Source: Chloroflexota bacterium
GTDB lineage: Bacteria; Chloroflexota; Anaerolineae; UBA1429
DNA: 21,938 nt
Direction of reading: 5' to 3'
NCBI GenBank assembly: GCA_012515695.1
Contig: JAAYXX010000094.1
Location: 1-21,938 of the forward strand
Made by a program: the position numbers and the translations under genes. Shown here in pieces: positions 1-7,163 of the stretch. The stretch's first letter is position 1. Every line of letters begins with the position of its first letter. The notes beneath the pieces are model-generated. The model made no database searches. It saw only the letters and a list, made by a program, of their open reading frames with translations, and was not told the origin of the DNA.

Positions 1-548
1 AAATCCCCGTCGTTGTGGACAACTCGGCCCCCAGCCTGTACATCCTGTCGCCCACAGAGGGCCAGGTGTTCGAGAGAGGCAAGGACGAATGGATCAACAT
101 TCAGGTGGAGGCGGAGGATAACGTCTCCATGCAAAGGGTCGAGTTCTATATGGATGGCAGGTTGTTGGGGTATTCCACGGTGGCCCCTTATACCATGATG
201 TGGATGCTCAAGTCGAGTGTCGCGCCAGAATATGACATGAACCTGCCCGAACCGGTGGAGCAAGAGACTCCTGAAGGTATCGTGCGGATGGAGGTCACGA
301 TGGAGGGCGACCAGCGAGTGTTCACTCGTACCGTCCAGAAGGACGGCGCGGTTACCACGACGCGCGTCGTCGAGTCGCCGGGCGGTGGTATTTCCTGGAC
401 TGTGACCGGCCCCGATGGCGCGATTCTTGCATCGAGTGCTGCTGCCGGGAAACACACCATCCATGTGGTCGCTATAGACGCCGCCGGTAATCGGGTCACG
501 AGCGAACCCGTGCAGGTGGAAATAACCTACGCGAAACAGGACAAATAG
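1..548 (+). CDS. Ig-like extracellular domain, C-terminal fragment (5' end outside window)
   Basis: This is the C-terminal about 180 residues of a larger protein. The frame is open from base 3, reading IPVVVDNSAP, so no start lies in the window. A beta-rich Ig/Big-type fold is suggested by VDNSAPSLYILSPTEGQ, then VEFYMDGRLLG and the strand-rich end HVVAIDAAGNRVTSEPVQVEI, typical of bacterial Ig-like repeats that sit outside the membrane. An inserted acidic segment (about residues 75-145 of the fragment) separates two halves of the sandwich. In Anaerolineae such a module often ends class A penicillin-binding proteins (peptidoglycan glycosyltransferases/transpeptidases). That identity is inference, because the catalytic part is not visible. 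A strong terminator follows 36 nt after the stop. Confidence 0.7.
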   Translation, partial: IPVVVDNSAPSLYILSPTEGQVFERGKDEWINIQVEAEDNVSMQRVEFYMDGRLLGYSTVAPYTMMWMLKSSVAPEYDMNLPEPVEQETPEGIVRMEVTMEGDQRVFTRTVQKDGAVTTTRVVESPGGGISWTVTGPDGAILASSAAAGKHTIHVVAIDAAGNRVTSEPVQVEITYAKQDK

Positions 549-583
549 CTAGAAAACGGTTACTGGCAATAAGCCTTGTTTGC

Positions 584-620
584 CGACGGGGACGCGCTAC
601 TTGCGTCCCCGTCGTTTTTT
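584..620 (+). terminator. Rho-independent terminator
   Basis: A perfect 12-bp inverted repeat (584-595 with 603-614, CGACGGGGACGC / GCGTCCCCGTCG) has a 7-nt loop and is followed directly by six T (615-620). It closes the Ig-domain gene and isolates it from the next promoter at 648. Confidence 0.93.
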
Positions 621-647
621 GTACAACGTCTGCGTGTCTACAGGTCT

Positions 648-676
648 TTGACAGCTACTATCGGCTCAAGTATATT
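648..676 (+). promoter_or_regulatory. Sigma70-type promoter for dmeF
   Basis: The -35 box TTGACA (648-653) is a perfect consensus, the spacer is 17 nt, and the -10 box TATATT (671-676) matches 5 of 6. The predicted start of transcription is near 683, giving a leader of about 70 nt before the ATG at 754. It lies directly after the terminator at 584-620 and could drive dmeF and the genes that follow on the same strand. Confidence 0.8.
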
Positions 677-753
677 GCTCTTATGTATCGCCGGCGGGAA
701 GGCGGCTGGCTCGTTGCTTTTCAGAATCCCAAGCTAGAAGGTTGTCGCTCTAT

Positions 754-1713
754 ATGACCAAGGCACATTCGACCAGTCTCTATCGCTGGGAGCATTCACA
801 CACATTCGGCCAGGACCGCAAGCGCCCCGGTGAACTACGCACGCTTGTTGTGATCGCTATTACCGGCATTATGATGGCTGTAGAGATCGCTACCGGGCTT
901 GCCTTCGGCTCGATGGCTTTGCTCGCCGATGGGCTGCATATGGCTTCGCACGCTGTGGCCCTTGGCATCAATGCGTTTGCCTATATTTATGCCCGGCAGC
1001 ACGCTCATGACAGGCAGTTCAGCTTTGGCACCGGCAAGGTGAACGCGCTGGGAGGCTTTACGGGAGCCATTCTGCTGGCGACCTTTGCGTTGATGATGGC
1101 TTCGGAAAGTGTCGGGCGGTTGATCCATCCGACGGAAATCGCCTTCAATCAGGCTATTCTGGTGGCTGTCTTGGGGCTGGTCGTGAACGGCGCTTCGATG
1201 TTCATCCTGGGGGATGGGCACGAGCATCACCATCATGGGGATGAACATGACCATCACCACGATCATCATGTGGATCACCACGATCACGACCATAACCTGC
1301 GATCCGCCTATTTGCACGTGCTGGCCGACGCGCTCACGTCTTTTTTGGCGATTTTGGCTCTGTTGGTGGCCAAGTATTTCGGGTTTGTCTGGATGGATCC
1401 AGCAATGGGAATCGTCGGGGCGGTGATGGTGGCGCTCTGGTCGTGGGGTCTCTTGCGCTCAACCAGTGCCGTCCTGCTCGACAAACAGTGTCCCGATCAC
1501 CTGCAGGAGGTGATTCGGGAGAGTATCGAACATGCGGATGGCAGCCGGGTGGCGGACTTGCATCTGTGGGCGATTGGTCCCGGCATTTTCAGCGCCATCA
1601 TCTCGATCGTTGCCCGCGATCCCAAATCGCCCGACTATTACAAGCAGTTGATCCCGCCTGAACTCGGCCTGGTGCATGTAACTTGTGAAGTGCATGTGCA
1701 GGGGACAAAGTAG
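754..1713 (+). CDS. dmeF: DmeF-type cation diffusion facilitator (Co/Ni efflux)
   Basis: This is a proton-coupled divalent metal exporter of the CDF family in the inner membrane. The 319-residue product shows the DmeF-like N-terminus (WEHSHTFGQ), a TM2 metal site (LLADGLHMASHA, D59 and H62), and a TM5 site HVLADALTS (H188 and D192). Between TM4 and TM5 is a cytosolic loop with 15 His in residues 156-180, used in this family to capture metal. The C-terminal about 85 residues (VADLHLWAIGPG) form the cytoplasmic CDF dimerization domain. ATG 754 is preferred, with AGAAGG at 736-741. An in-frame TTG at 742 would add four residues but abuts the SD. DmeF exports Co2+ and Ni2+ in characterised bacteria; the exact metal here is inferred. 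Confidence 0.9.
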   Translation: MTKAHSTSLYRWEHSHTFGQDRKRPGELRTLVVIAITGIMMAVEIATGLAFGSMALLADGLHMASHAVALGINAFAYIYARQHAHDRQFSFGTGKVNALGGFTGAILLATFALMMASESVGRLIHPTEIAFNQAILVAVLGLVVNGASMFILGDGHEHHHHGDEHDHHHDHHVDHHDHDHNLRSAYLHVLADALTSFLAILALLVAKYFGFVWMDPAMGIVGAVMVALWSWGLLRSTSAVLLDKQCPDHLQEVIRESIEHADGSRVADLHLWAIGPGIFSAIISIVARDPKSPDYYKQLIPPELGLVHVTCEVHVQGTK

Positions 1714-1776
1714 GACTGCTGCTTGAGCGGTGATTGGTTGGGTGTCAACAGTGGATTTGACCAAGGGGGGGTGCGG

Positions 1777-2718
1777 GTGACGACGGCTTCCGCTCCGGGG
1801 AAGACGATTTTGTTTGGCGAACATGCCGTAGTGTACGGCAGACCGGCCATCGCCGTGCCGGTGAGCGACCTGCGGGCCACCGCCCAGGTGGAAGATGGGC
1901 CTGCGGGCGGCGGCGTGTTGCTGGTGGCCGAGGATTTGGGCGAGACCTATCGGCTGGACGAGACCTATGACTCGGACACGGCCCGCGCCTTGCAGGTCAC
2001 GGTGCGGAACACGCTCCAGTTTTTGGACATATCCTCCGAGGAGCAATCTTTGGTCGTGCGGGTCTCCTCGCAGATTCCCATTGCCAGGGGGCTGGGGAGC
2101 GGCGCGGCCATCGCTACGGCCCTGGTGCGCGCCCTGGCGCGGCATTATGGCCGCTTTATCACCGCCAGCGCCATCTCGGACCTGACCTACCAGACGGAAA
2201 TCGTTTTTCACGGCACGCCCAGCGGCATTGACAATACGGTGGTCGCCTTTGAAAAGCCGGTCTATTTCGTCAAAGGGGAGCGCATGGACATCTTTTGGGT
2301 GGGCCGCCCCTTTACGCTGCTCGTCGCTGACACGGGCGTCCCCTCGCGCACGCGAGACACCGTGGCGGACGTGCGCCAGCAATGGCAGGCGGACCGCCTC
2401 CGCTATGAGGCGCTATTCGACGGCGTGGGGCAGATCGTCGACGCTGCCCGGCAGGCCATTGCTGTGGGCGACGTGGACGCGCTGGGGGCATTGATGGACG
2501 AGAACCAGGCCATCTTGCGCGAGCTGGGCGTTTCCAGCCCAGAGCTAGACCGGCTAATCGAGGTCGCCAGGGAGGCCGGGGCCAAGGGAGCCAAGCTCTC
2601 CGGCGGGGGGCGGGGCGGCTGCCTGATTGCGCTGGCGAATGGCGAAAACGATAGTAAAATAGCGACAGCGTTACTGTTGGCGGGTGCAGCGCAGGTGATC
2701 TCCACAGTCGTACATTGA
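1777..2718 (+). CDS. mvk: Mevalonate kinase (GHMP kinase)
   Basis: The enzyme phosphorylates mevalonate with ATP to 5-phosphomevalonate in the mevalonate route to isoprenoids. Motif 1 is ASAPGKTILFGEHAVVYG at the N-terminus. The GHMP glycine-rich ATP loop PIARGLGSGAA is at residues 101-111, the catalytic-Asp region HGTPSGIDNTV follows at about 145-155, and motif 3 KLSGGGRGGC is near the C-terminus. The length of 313 residues is normal for the family. GTG 1777 is chosen because it places the family N-terminus at residue 1 and has AAGGGGGG six bases upstream; TTG 1723 would add 18 unrelated residues. Other mevalonate-pathway genes are not in the window, so whether the classical or an alternative lower pathway operates cannot be told. 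Confidence 0.92.
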   Translation: MTTASAPGKTILFGEHAVVYGRPAIAVPVSDLRATAQVEDGPAGGGVLLVAEDLGETYRLDETYDSDTARALQVTVRNTLQFLDISSEEQSLVVRVSSQIPIARGLGSGAAIATALVRALARHYGRFITASAISDLTYQTEIVFHGTPSGIDNTVVAFEKPVYFVKGERMDIFWVGRPFTLLVADTGVPSRTRDTVADVRQQWQADRLRYEALFDGVGQIVDAARQAIAVGDVDALGALMDENQAILRELGVSSPELDRLIEVAREAGAKGAKLSGGGRGGCLIALANGENDSKIATALLLAGAAQVISTVVH

Positions 2719-2769
2719 GCGGCAGTTGGCCGCCGAGACGCCTACCCGCTGGAGGGTAGAAGGAGCATT

Positions 2770-3282
2770 ATGAACAAAAGGGCAATGATTCCGGGCATTC
2801 TGCTGATCCTGATTGGCGTCTGGTTCTTGTTGTCGTCTCTGGGCGTGGAATGGCTCAGTATGGAACGCCTCTGGCCCGTCATCCTGATCATCGGAGGGAT
2901 ACTCTCGTTCGTGGGGGGCCTGCGCGAGAAGGAGCACGATTCGGGCGCGTTCTGGTTCGGCATCGTCGGCACGTTGAGCGGCCTGGTGTTCCTCTATATT
3001 ACCGTGGGGCCAGCAGAATGGAGCGACATGGCCCAGTTGTGGCCCATCTTCCCGGCGATTGCTGGCGTGGGATGGCTGGCCGAATGGATATTTGCCCCGC
3101 GTGCCTTTGCCAACCTGGCGCTGGGGCTGGCCGGTCTGCTGGTGGGTGGCGTGGGCTTTGCCTTCACCTACGGCGCGCTCGACCCGGCATTGGGGCGGCA
3201 GGTGGCCCGGTTGTGGCCGCTCTTGCTGGTGTTGGTGGGAATTGGCCTGGTCATCCAGTTTTTGGCGCAACGCAAGCAGTAG
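2770..3282 (+). CDS. Small multi-pass membrane protein, LiaI/LiaF-like TM region
   Basis: The 170-residue hydrophobic protein has about six membrane segments arranged as three similar pairs. Each pair carries a short signature: RLWPVILIIGGI, QLWPIFPAIAGV and RLWPLLLVLVGI. This LWP-repeat architecture is that of the LiaI/LiaF-like (DUF5668) transmembrane module found in envelope-stress proteins, but no soluble LiaF C-terminal domain follows. The SD AGAAGGAG (2758-2765) is strong and sets the ATG. The gene lies 51 nt after mvk and 4 nt before a glycosyltransferase, so it is probably co-transcribed. Its function is unknown beyond membrane location. Confidence 0.75.
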   Translation: MNKRAMIPGILLILIGVWFLLSSLGVEWLSMERLWPVILIIGGILSFVGGLREKEHDSGAFWFGIVGTLSGLVFLYITVGPAEWSDMAQLWPIFPAIAGVGWLAEWIFAPRAFANLALGLAGLLVGGVGFAFTYGALDPALGRQVARLWPLLLVLVGIGLVIQFLAQRKQ

Positions 3283-3286
3283 ATTG

Positions 3287-4402
3287 ATGCTAATTGGAGT
3301 GGATGCCAGCCGGGCCGTCGTTCCCCAGCGCACCGGAACCGAAAACTATTCCCTCTATCTCATCCGGGCGCTCTTGCAGGAAGGGGCAGTGCATCGCTTC
3401 CGGCTGTACTTTAACCGCGCTCCAGAGCCGGGCCTGTTCCTCCGCGATGAGCGGGTAGAATGGCGGGTGATGCCCTTTCCCCGGCTGTGGACGCATATCC
3501 GGCTGGCGTGGGAGGTGACGCGCCGCCCGCCCGATGTGCTGTTTGTGCCCGCGCACGTGCTGCCATTGGCGCACCCCCGGCATTGCGTGGCAACCGTGCA
3601 TGACCTGGGCTATCTGCACTACCCAGAGGCCCACACGCCTTTTGCGCGCCGCTACCTGGATTGGGCCACCCGCTTTAACGCGCGCGTGGCCCAGCGGGTG
3701 ATTGTGGATTCCAAAGCAACCCGCGACGATTTGGCCGCTTGCTATGGGGTTGACCCGGCCAAGATGGTGGTGGCGTATCCGGCGGGGGCGGAGGGGATGC
3801 AGCCGGTGACGGATGAGGCGGTGTTGGAGCAGACGCGCCGCCGCTATGGCACGGGGCCGCGCTATATCCTCTATGTGGGCACGATTCAGCCGCGCAAAAA
3901 TCTAGAGACGCTTCTGCGGGCCTTTGCGGCGTGGGTGGCCGAGCAGCCGATGGCTGCTGATGTGCGCCTGGTGATTGTGGGCAAACAGGGCTGGCTGTAC
4001 GAGCAAATCCTGGCTCTGGCTCGCAGCCTGGAGGTCGCCGGGCGGGTGGTGTTCACCGGCTATGCGCCCGCCGAGGATTTGCCCGCGTTGTTGAGCGGGG
4101 CGCTGGCGTATGTGCTGCCCAGTTGGTACGAGGGGTTTGGCCTGCCGGTGTTGGAGGCGATGGCCTGCGATACGCCGGTGATTTGTTCCAACGTGTCTTC
4201 TCTGCCAGAGGTGGCGGGGGATGCGGCGCTGCTGTTCGATCCGGCGGACGCGCGCGCTTTGACACGCGCTCTAGATCAAGTATGCTCAGACCAAGAATTG
4301 CGGTTGCGTATGATCGAGCGGGGGCGCCGCCAGGTGCAGGCTTTTAGCTGGCAACGTTGCGCGCAACAGGTGTTGGGCGCGCTGGTCGCCGCGGTCGGGT
4401 AG
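3287..4402 (+). CDS. GT4-family glycosyltransferase (GT-B fold)
   Basis: The 371-residue GT-B enzyme transfers a sugar from a nucleotide-sugar donor. The N-terminal acceptor half opens with MLIGVDASRAV and contains HDLGYLHYPE. The C-terminal donor half begins near YVGTIQPRKNLETLLRAF (about residue 195) and carries the EX7E nucleotide-sugar motif E282-GFGLPVL-E290 followed by SSLPEVAGDAALLFDP. These match mannosyl/rhamnosyl-type GT4 enzymes; donor and acceptor cannot be fixed from sequence. ATG 3287 gives the normal family N-terminus, 4 nt after the previous stop, with little SD, so coupled translation is likely. The frame is open further upstream, but that stretch overlaps the preceding gene. 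The neighbour WecG/TagA enzyme suggests surface polysaccharide or glycolipid synthesis. Confidence 0.88.
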   Translation: MLIGVDASRAVVPQRTGTENYSLYLIRALLQEGAVHRFRLYFNRAPEPGLFLRDERVEWRVMPFPRLWTHIRLAWEVTRRPPDVLFVPAHVLPLAHPRHCVATVHDLGYLHYPEAHTPFARRYLDWATRFNARVAQRVIVDSKATRDDLAACYGVDPAKMVVAYPAGAEGMQPVTDEAVLEQTRRRYGTGPRYILYVGTIQPRKNLETLLRAFAAWVAEQPMAADVRLVIVGKQGWLYEQILALARSLEVAGRVVFTGYAPAEDLPALLSGALAYVLPSWYEGFGLPVLEAMACDTPVICSNVSSLPEVAGDAALLFDPADARALTRALDQVCSDQELRLRMIERGRRQVQAFSWQRCAQQVLGALVAAVG

Positions 4403-4638
4403 CGGGATGACCCTTACTCGCGGTCTGGCCCTCACCCTGGCATCATCTTTACCCTGGAGTATCCCGCATTTCGGCATCTCCCTGGATTCACCCTCGCCCT
4501 TTGGGTTTAGAGGCGGACAAATTGGACCGCCGCCATCCTTGGCGGCTTGGAATTATGCCGGCTGGAATCCAGCGGTCCAATTCCTTTCCAGGGGGTGCGG
4601 GTGATCTGCGCGCAACCTACACTAGAACGGGCACGGGC
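4403..4638 (+). other. Intergenic gap with a structured repeat
   Basis: This is a 236-nt gap between two glycosyltransferase genes. Its first part (about 4426-4500) is rich in CCCTCACCCTGG-like and CCCTCGCCC strings that look like worn copies of the CT-rich repeat seen near 10401 and 14123. Its second part holds the foldable element at 4520-4582. No convincing promoter, terminator T-run or coding potential was seen. Confidence 0.6.
4520..4582. repeat. Composite palindromic element: inverted ends around two hairpins
   Basis: The outer perfect inverted repeat AATTGGACCGC (4520-4530) pairs with GCGGTCCAATT (4572-4582). Inside are hairpin GCCGCCA-TCCT-TGGCGGC (4529-4546) and hairpin GCTGG-AAT-CCAGC (4561-4573), giving a three-way-junction fold. 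Related GCCGCC-NNNNNN-GGCGGC hairpins occur at 10582, 10652, 10711 and 19938. The copy near 19931-20011 also ends in GGTCCAATT. This resembles a REP/MITE-like dispersed element. Confidence 0.75.
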
Positions 4639-5382
4639 ATGGACTCTGTAAATATTCTGGGCGTGCGGGTGGATAACGTCACCACCGCCGAAACGCTCGC
4701 CCTGATCGAACGCTTTATCGCCAAAGGGCAACCTCACCAAATTGCCACGGTGAACCCCGAATTTGTCATGCGGGCGCAACAAGACGGCGCATTTCACGTA
4801 GTGCTAGAGGAATGCGATCTCTCACTGCCCGATGGGGCCGGGCTGTTGTGGGCGGCGCGGTTGTTGGGCCACCCTTTGCGCGAGCGGGTGACCGGCTCGG
4901 ACACCGTCCCGCTGATCGCCCGATTGAGCGCGGCCCGTGGCTATCGGCTGTACCTGCTGGGCGCAGCGCCAGGGGTAGCCGAGCAGGCGGCGGCGGTGTT
5001 GCAGCGCGACTATCCGGGGCTGCAAATTGTCGGCACGTATGCCGGGTCCCCCGACCCGACAGAAGAGGACGAGATTGTGGCGCGAATTGTGGCCGCGTCG
5101 CCCGATGTGCTGTTCGTGGCCTATGGCGCGCCCCGCCAGGATGTGTGGATTCACCGCAATCTGGCGCGGCTGGGTGTGCCGGTGTGCATGGGAGTGGGGG
5201 GCACGTTTGATTTTATCGCAGGGGTGGCTGTGCGCGCACCCCTGTGGATGCGGCGGGCTGGCCTGGAATGGCTGCACCGCCTCTGGCGCGAGCCGTGGCG
5301 CTGGCGGCGCATGTTGGCGCTGCCCCGGTTTGCCTGGCGCGTGCTGCGACAGAGGTTTTCATTTCGTAGGGGGAGGAACTGA
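4639..5382 (+). CDS. WecG/TagA/CpsF family glycosyltransferase (GT26)
   Basis: The 247-residue enzyme belongs to the family that adds N-acetylmannosamine(-uronic acid) or related sugars to undecaprenyl-linked intermediates at the inner face of the membrane. Signatures in order are VNILGVRVDN, TVNPEFVMRAQQD, the catalytic-region LPDGAGLLWAARLLG with the following RVTGSDTVP, YLLGAAPGVAEQAA, FVAYGAPRQDVWI, and the end GVGGTFDFIAGVAVRAP then RRAGLEWLHRLWREP. The ATG at 4639 gives the usual start; the frame stays open upstream only through the repeat element. It ends two bases before the next ATG, so it is co-transcribed with the DUF2207-like gene. The exact sugar is unknown. Confidence 0.88.
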   Translation: MDSVNILGVRVDNVTTAETLALIERFIAKGQPHQIATVNPEFVMRAQQDGAFHVVLEECDLSLPDGAGLLWAARLLGHPLRERVTGSDTVPLIARLSAARGYRLYLLGAAPGVAEQAAAVLQRDYPGLQIVGTYAGSPDPTEEDEIVARIVAASPDVLFVAYGAPRQDVWIHRNLARLGVPVCMGVGGTFDFIAGVAVRAPLWMRRAGLEWLHRLWREPWRWRRMLALPRFAWRVLRQRFSFRRGRN

Positions 5383-5384
5383 CC

Positions 5385-7163
5385 ATGCGTCGAATCGCTA
5401 TACCCATACTCGTCCTGCTGACGCTTCTGCTGGCGACAGGCCCAGTCCTGGCGCAAGAACCGGTGCGCCTGGATCTGGTAGACGCGTACGTCGTCGTGCT
5501 GAATGATGGGCGACTGGACGTGCGCTATACCCTGACGTTCACCGAGTTGGAGCGGGGACGCGAGCGCATTCAGGGGATGGGGCCTTTCCCGCCAGATCAT
5601 ACAATTGTTTCCTCTAGCGGACAGGGGCCAGATGGAGCTTTTACCGTCAACCTTACCGGCGGCCCCGAGTTCTATCAGGTGAATTTCGAGCAGCCCACTC
5701 GCCAGAATGAGCAGTACGAGATTATGGTGCGCTTTACCGTGGACCGCTCGGTGTTTGATCCCACCCAGATCAACGGCGAGGACTATCGGCTGATCGTGTG
5801 GGCGCCGTTCCAGTGGAGCCTGCCCATTACGCGGCAAGAGATTCGCTACATCCTGCCGGTTCCCTTGCCAGAGGGCGTCACCGAGGCCGAACAGGTGACG
5901 GACGCCATCGTAGACGAAACCGGTCTGATCACTGAGAACGTAGACGACTTTGACCGATGGGTCTATTTCGCCACGCCCGACGAGCAATCGGGCCAGTCGT
6001 GGCTGTCTATTTTCGTGCGCGAAGACAACCTCCCGCCCGAAACGAACATGCAGCCTCGTTTCTACCTGCCAGCCCGCTATATCACCACAACCCAGGAGAC
6101 GCCCATCCCGCTCAGGCCCACGACCACGGGCGTGCCTCCTGCGGGCGGCGGCGTGCAGCCTACGGCGACGCCCGTGCCCACGGGGTTTCTGGGCCTGCCC
6201 CGCCAGGCGTTGCAGTTGACCTTTTGCACGGGGGGCTTTGTAACGCTTGGAGTGATGCTTTCGCTGGTGTTCGCTCTACGCAAGCGCAAGCCCAAGCCCA
6301 CCTACGAGCCGCCGGAAATCGAGATTGAGACGTTCCAGACGCCGGGAGTCGTGCCCGACCTGAACGCCATCGAGACCGCTTTTTACATGGGCAACTCGAC
6401 CAAGACCATCGCCTTGATTGTGTTGGCGCTGGAGCAGCGGGGCGTTGTGAATATCATCAACCACCACCCGCTACAGATGGAAGTGCTCCAGCCCGACGCC
6501 GAAGTAGCGCCTTATGAAAAGGCCCTGATAGACGCCATTAAAGAGGATGGCACGGTAGACAAGACCAAGATACCCGATATTCTCGCGGCAGTAGCTACCG
6601 TGGTGCAGCCCAAAATGTGGAACGCCGACCCGGAGGCTACCCGGCGCGCCTATCAGCGGCGGATTGACACCGCCTATGACGAGTATGAGCGCGAATGGCG
6701 GCGGCGTCCGCAGAATGAGCCTATGCCCAATTATTTGCCGTGGATCATCTTGAGCAACCGCCCGCGCAGCTACGAGTCGAGCAGTCCGACCGGGGCGGGG
6801 CGTCCGGTGCAGCCCGGTGGCCCCAAAGTGCCGCCCGTGGTCACGGCGGCGGGCGAAGCCATCGCCCCGCTGGAACGCATGGCGGAGAACCTGACCCGTA
6901 GCGTCGAGGACACCATTAGCGGGACGGTGACGCGCATCGAGGAGGGAGTGGGCCGCCTGTTTGGCACTACGCCAGAGGGCCAGGATGTGGGGTACGACGC
7001 CTGTCACTCGGCCTGCCATAGCGCATGCCATTCGGCTTGCGTCCACGACGCGTGCCATAGCGCCTGCGTCCATGATGCCTGCCATAGCGCGTGCCATAGT
7101 GCTTGTGTATGCCATAGCGCCTGCCACAGCGCGTGTCATAGCGCCTGCGTCAGCCGCTTCTAG
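5385..7163 (+). CDS. DUF2207-like membrane protein with CHSAC-repeat Cys/His tail (putative radical SAM substrate)
   Basis: The protein is 592 residues. The signal peptide is residues 1-23 (cleavage after VLA). A beta-rich extracytoplasmic domain spans about 24-273, with a Pro/Thr-rich stalk at about 230-270. One TM helix at about 277-298 is followed by the positive stop RKRKPKP (299-305). A cytosolic winged-helix-like part (AFYMGNSTKTIALIVLALEQRG) is as in DUF2207 proteins, then comes a Pro/Gly linker. The last 53 residues (540-592) consist of nine overlapping CHSAC units with two CVHDAC and one CVC joints, 13 Cys and 11 His in total. By topology the tail is cytosolic. The SD GGGAGGA lies 7 nt before the ATG, and the gene starts 2 nt after the GT26 stop. 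Its TAG touches the ATG of a radical SAM maturase in the same frame. That the tail is modified is inference; it could instead bind metal unmodified. Confidence 0.85.
   Translation: MRRIAIPILVLLTLLLATGPVLAQEPVRLDLVDAYVVVLNDGRLDVRYTLTFTELERGRERIQGMGPFPPDHTIVSSSGQGPDGAFTVNLTGGPEFYQVNFEQPTRQNEQYEIMVRFTVDRSVFDPTQINGEDYRLIVWAPFQWSLPITRQEIRYILPVPLPEGVTEAEQVTDAIVDETGLITENVDDFDRWVYFATPDEQSGQSWLSIFVREDNLPPETNMQPRFYLPARYITTTQETPIPLRPTTTGVPPAGGGVQPTATPVPTGFLGLPRQALQLTFCTGGFVTLGVMLSLVFALRKRKPKPTYEPPEIEIETFQTPGVVPDLNAIETAFYMGNSTKTIALIVLALEQRGVVNIINHHPLQMEVLQPDAEVAPYEKALIDAIKEDGTVDKTKIPDILAAVATVVQPKMWNADPEATRRAYQRRIDTAYDEYEREWRRRPQNEPMPNYLPWIILSNRPRSYESSSPTGAGRPVQPGGPKVPPVVTAAGEAIAPLERMAENLTRSVEDTISGTVTRIEEGVGRLFGTTPEGQDVGYDACHSACHSACHSACVHDACHSACVHDACHSACHSACVCHSACHSACHSACVSRF
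7002..7148 (+). repeat. In-gene 12-nt tandem repeat coding CHSA units
   Basis: The repeat unit is close to TGCCATAGCGCC, encoding Cys-His-Ser-Ala, arranged 3-1-2-3 with spacers encoding Cys-Val-His-Asp-Ala (twice) and Cys-Val (once). Synonymous positions vary freely: TGT/TGC, CAT/CAC, TCG/AGC/AGT and all four Ala codons are used. The protein pattern is therefore kept while the DNA drifts. Confidence 0.9.

Noticed and set aside
3059..3286. Upstream extension of the GT4 frame
   Set aside because: It overlaps the LiaF-like gene in another frame and gives low-complexity Trp/Cys-rich translation; the family start is at 3287.
4520..4582. tRNA-like gene
   Set aside because: It folds with an outer stem and two hairpins but has no T-loop GTTCGA-type motif, no anticodon arm of proper size and no CCA-side single strand.
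7002..7148. CRISPR-like or simple satellite array
   Set aside because: The 12-nt units are in frame inside a gene, lack spacers of CRISPR length, and vary at synonymous sites as coding sequence does.
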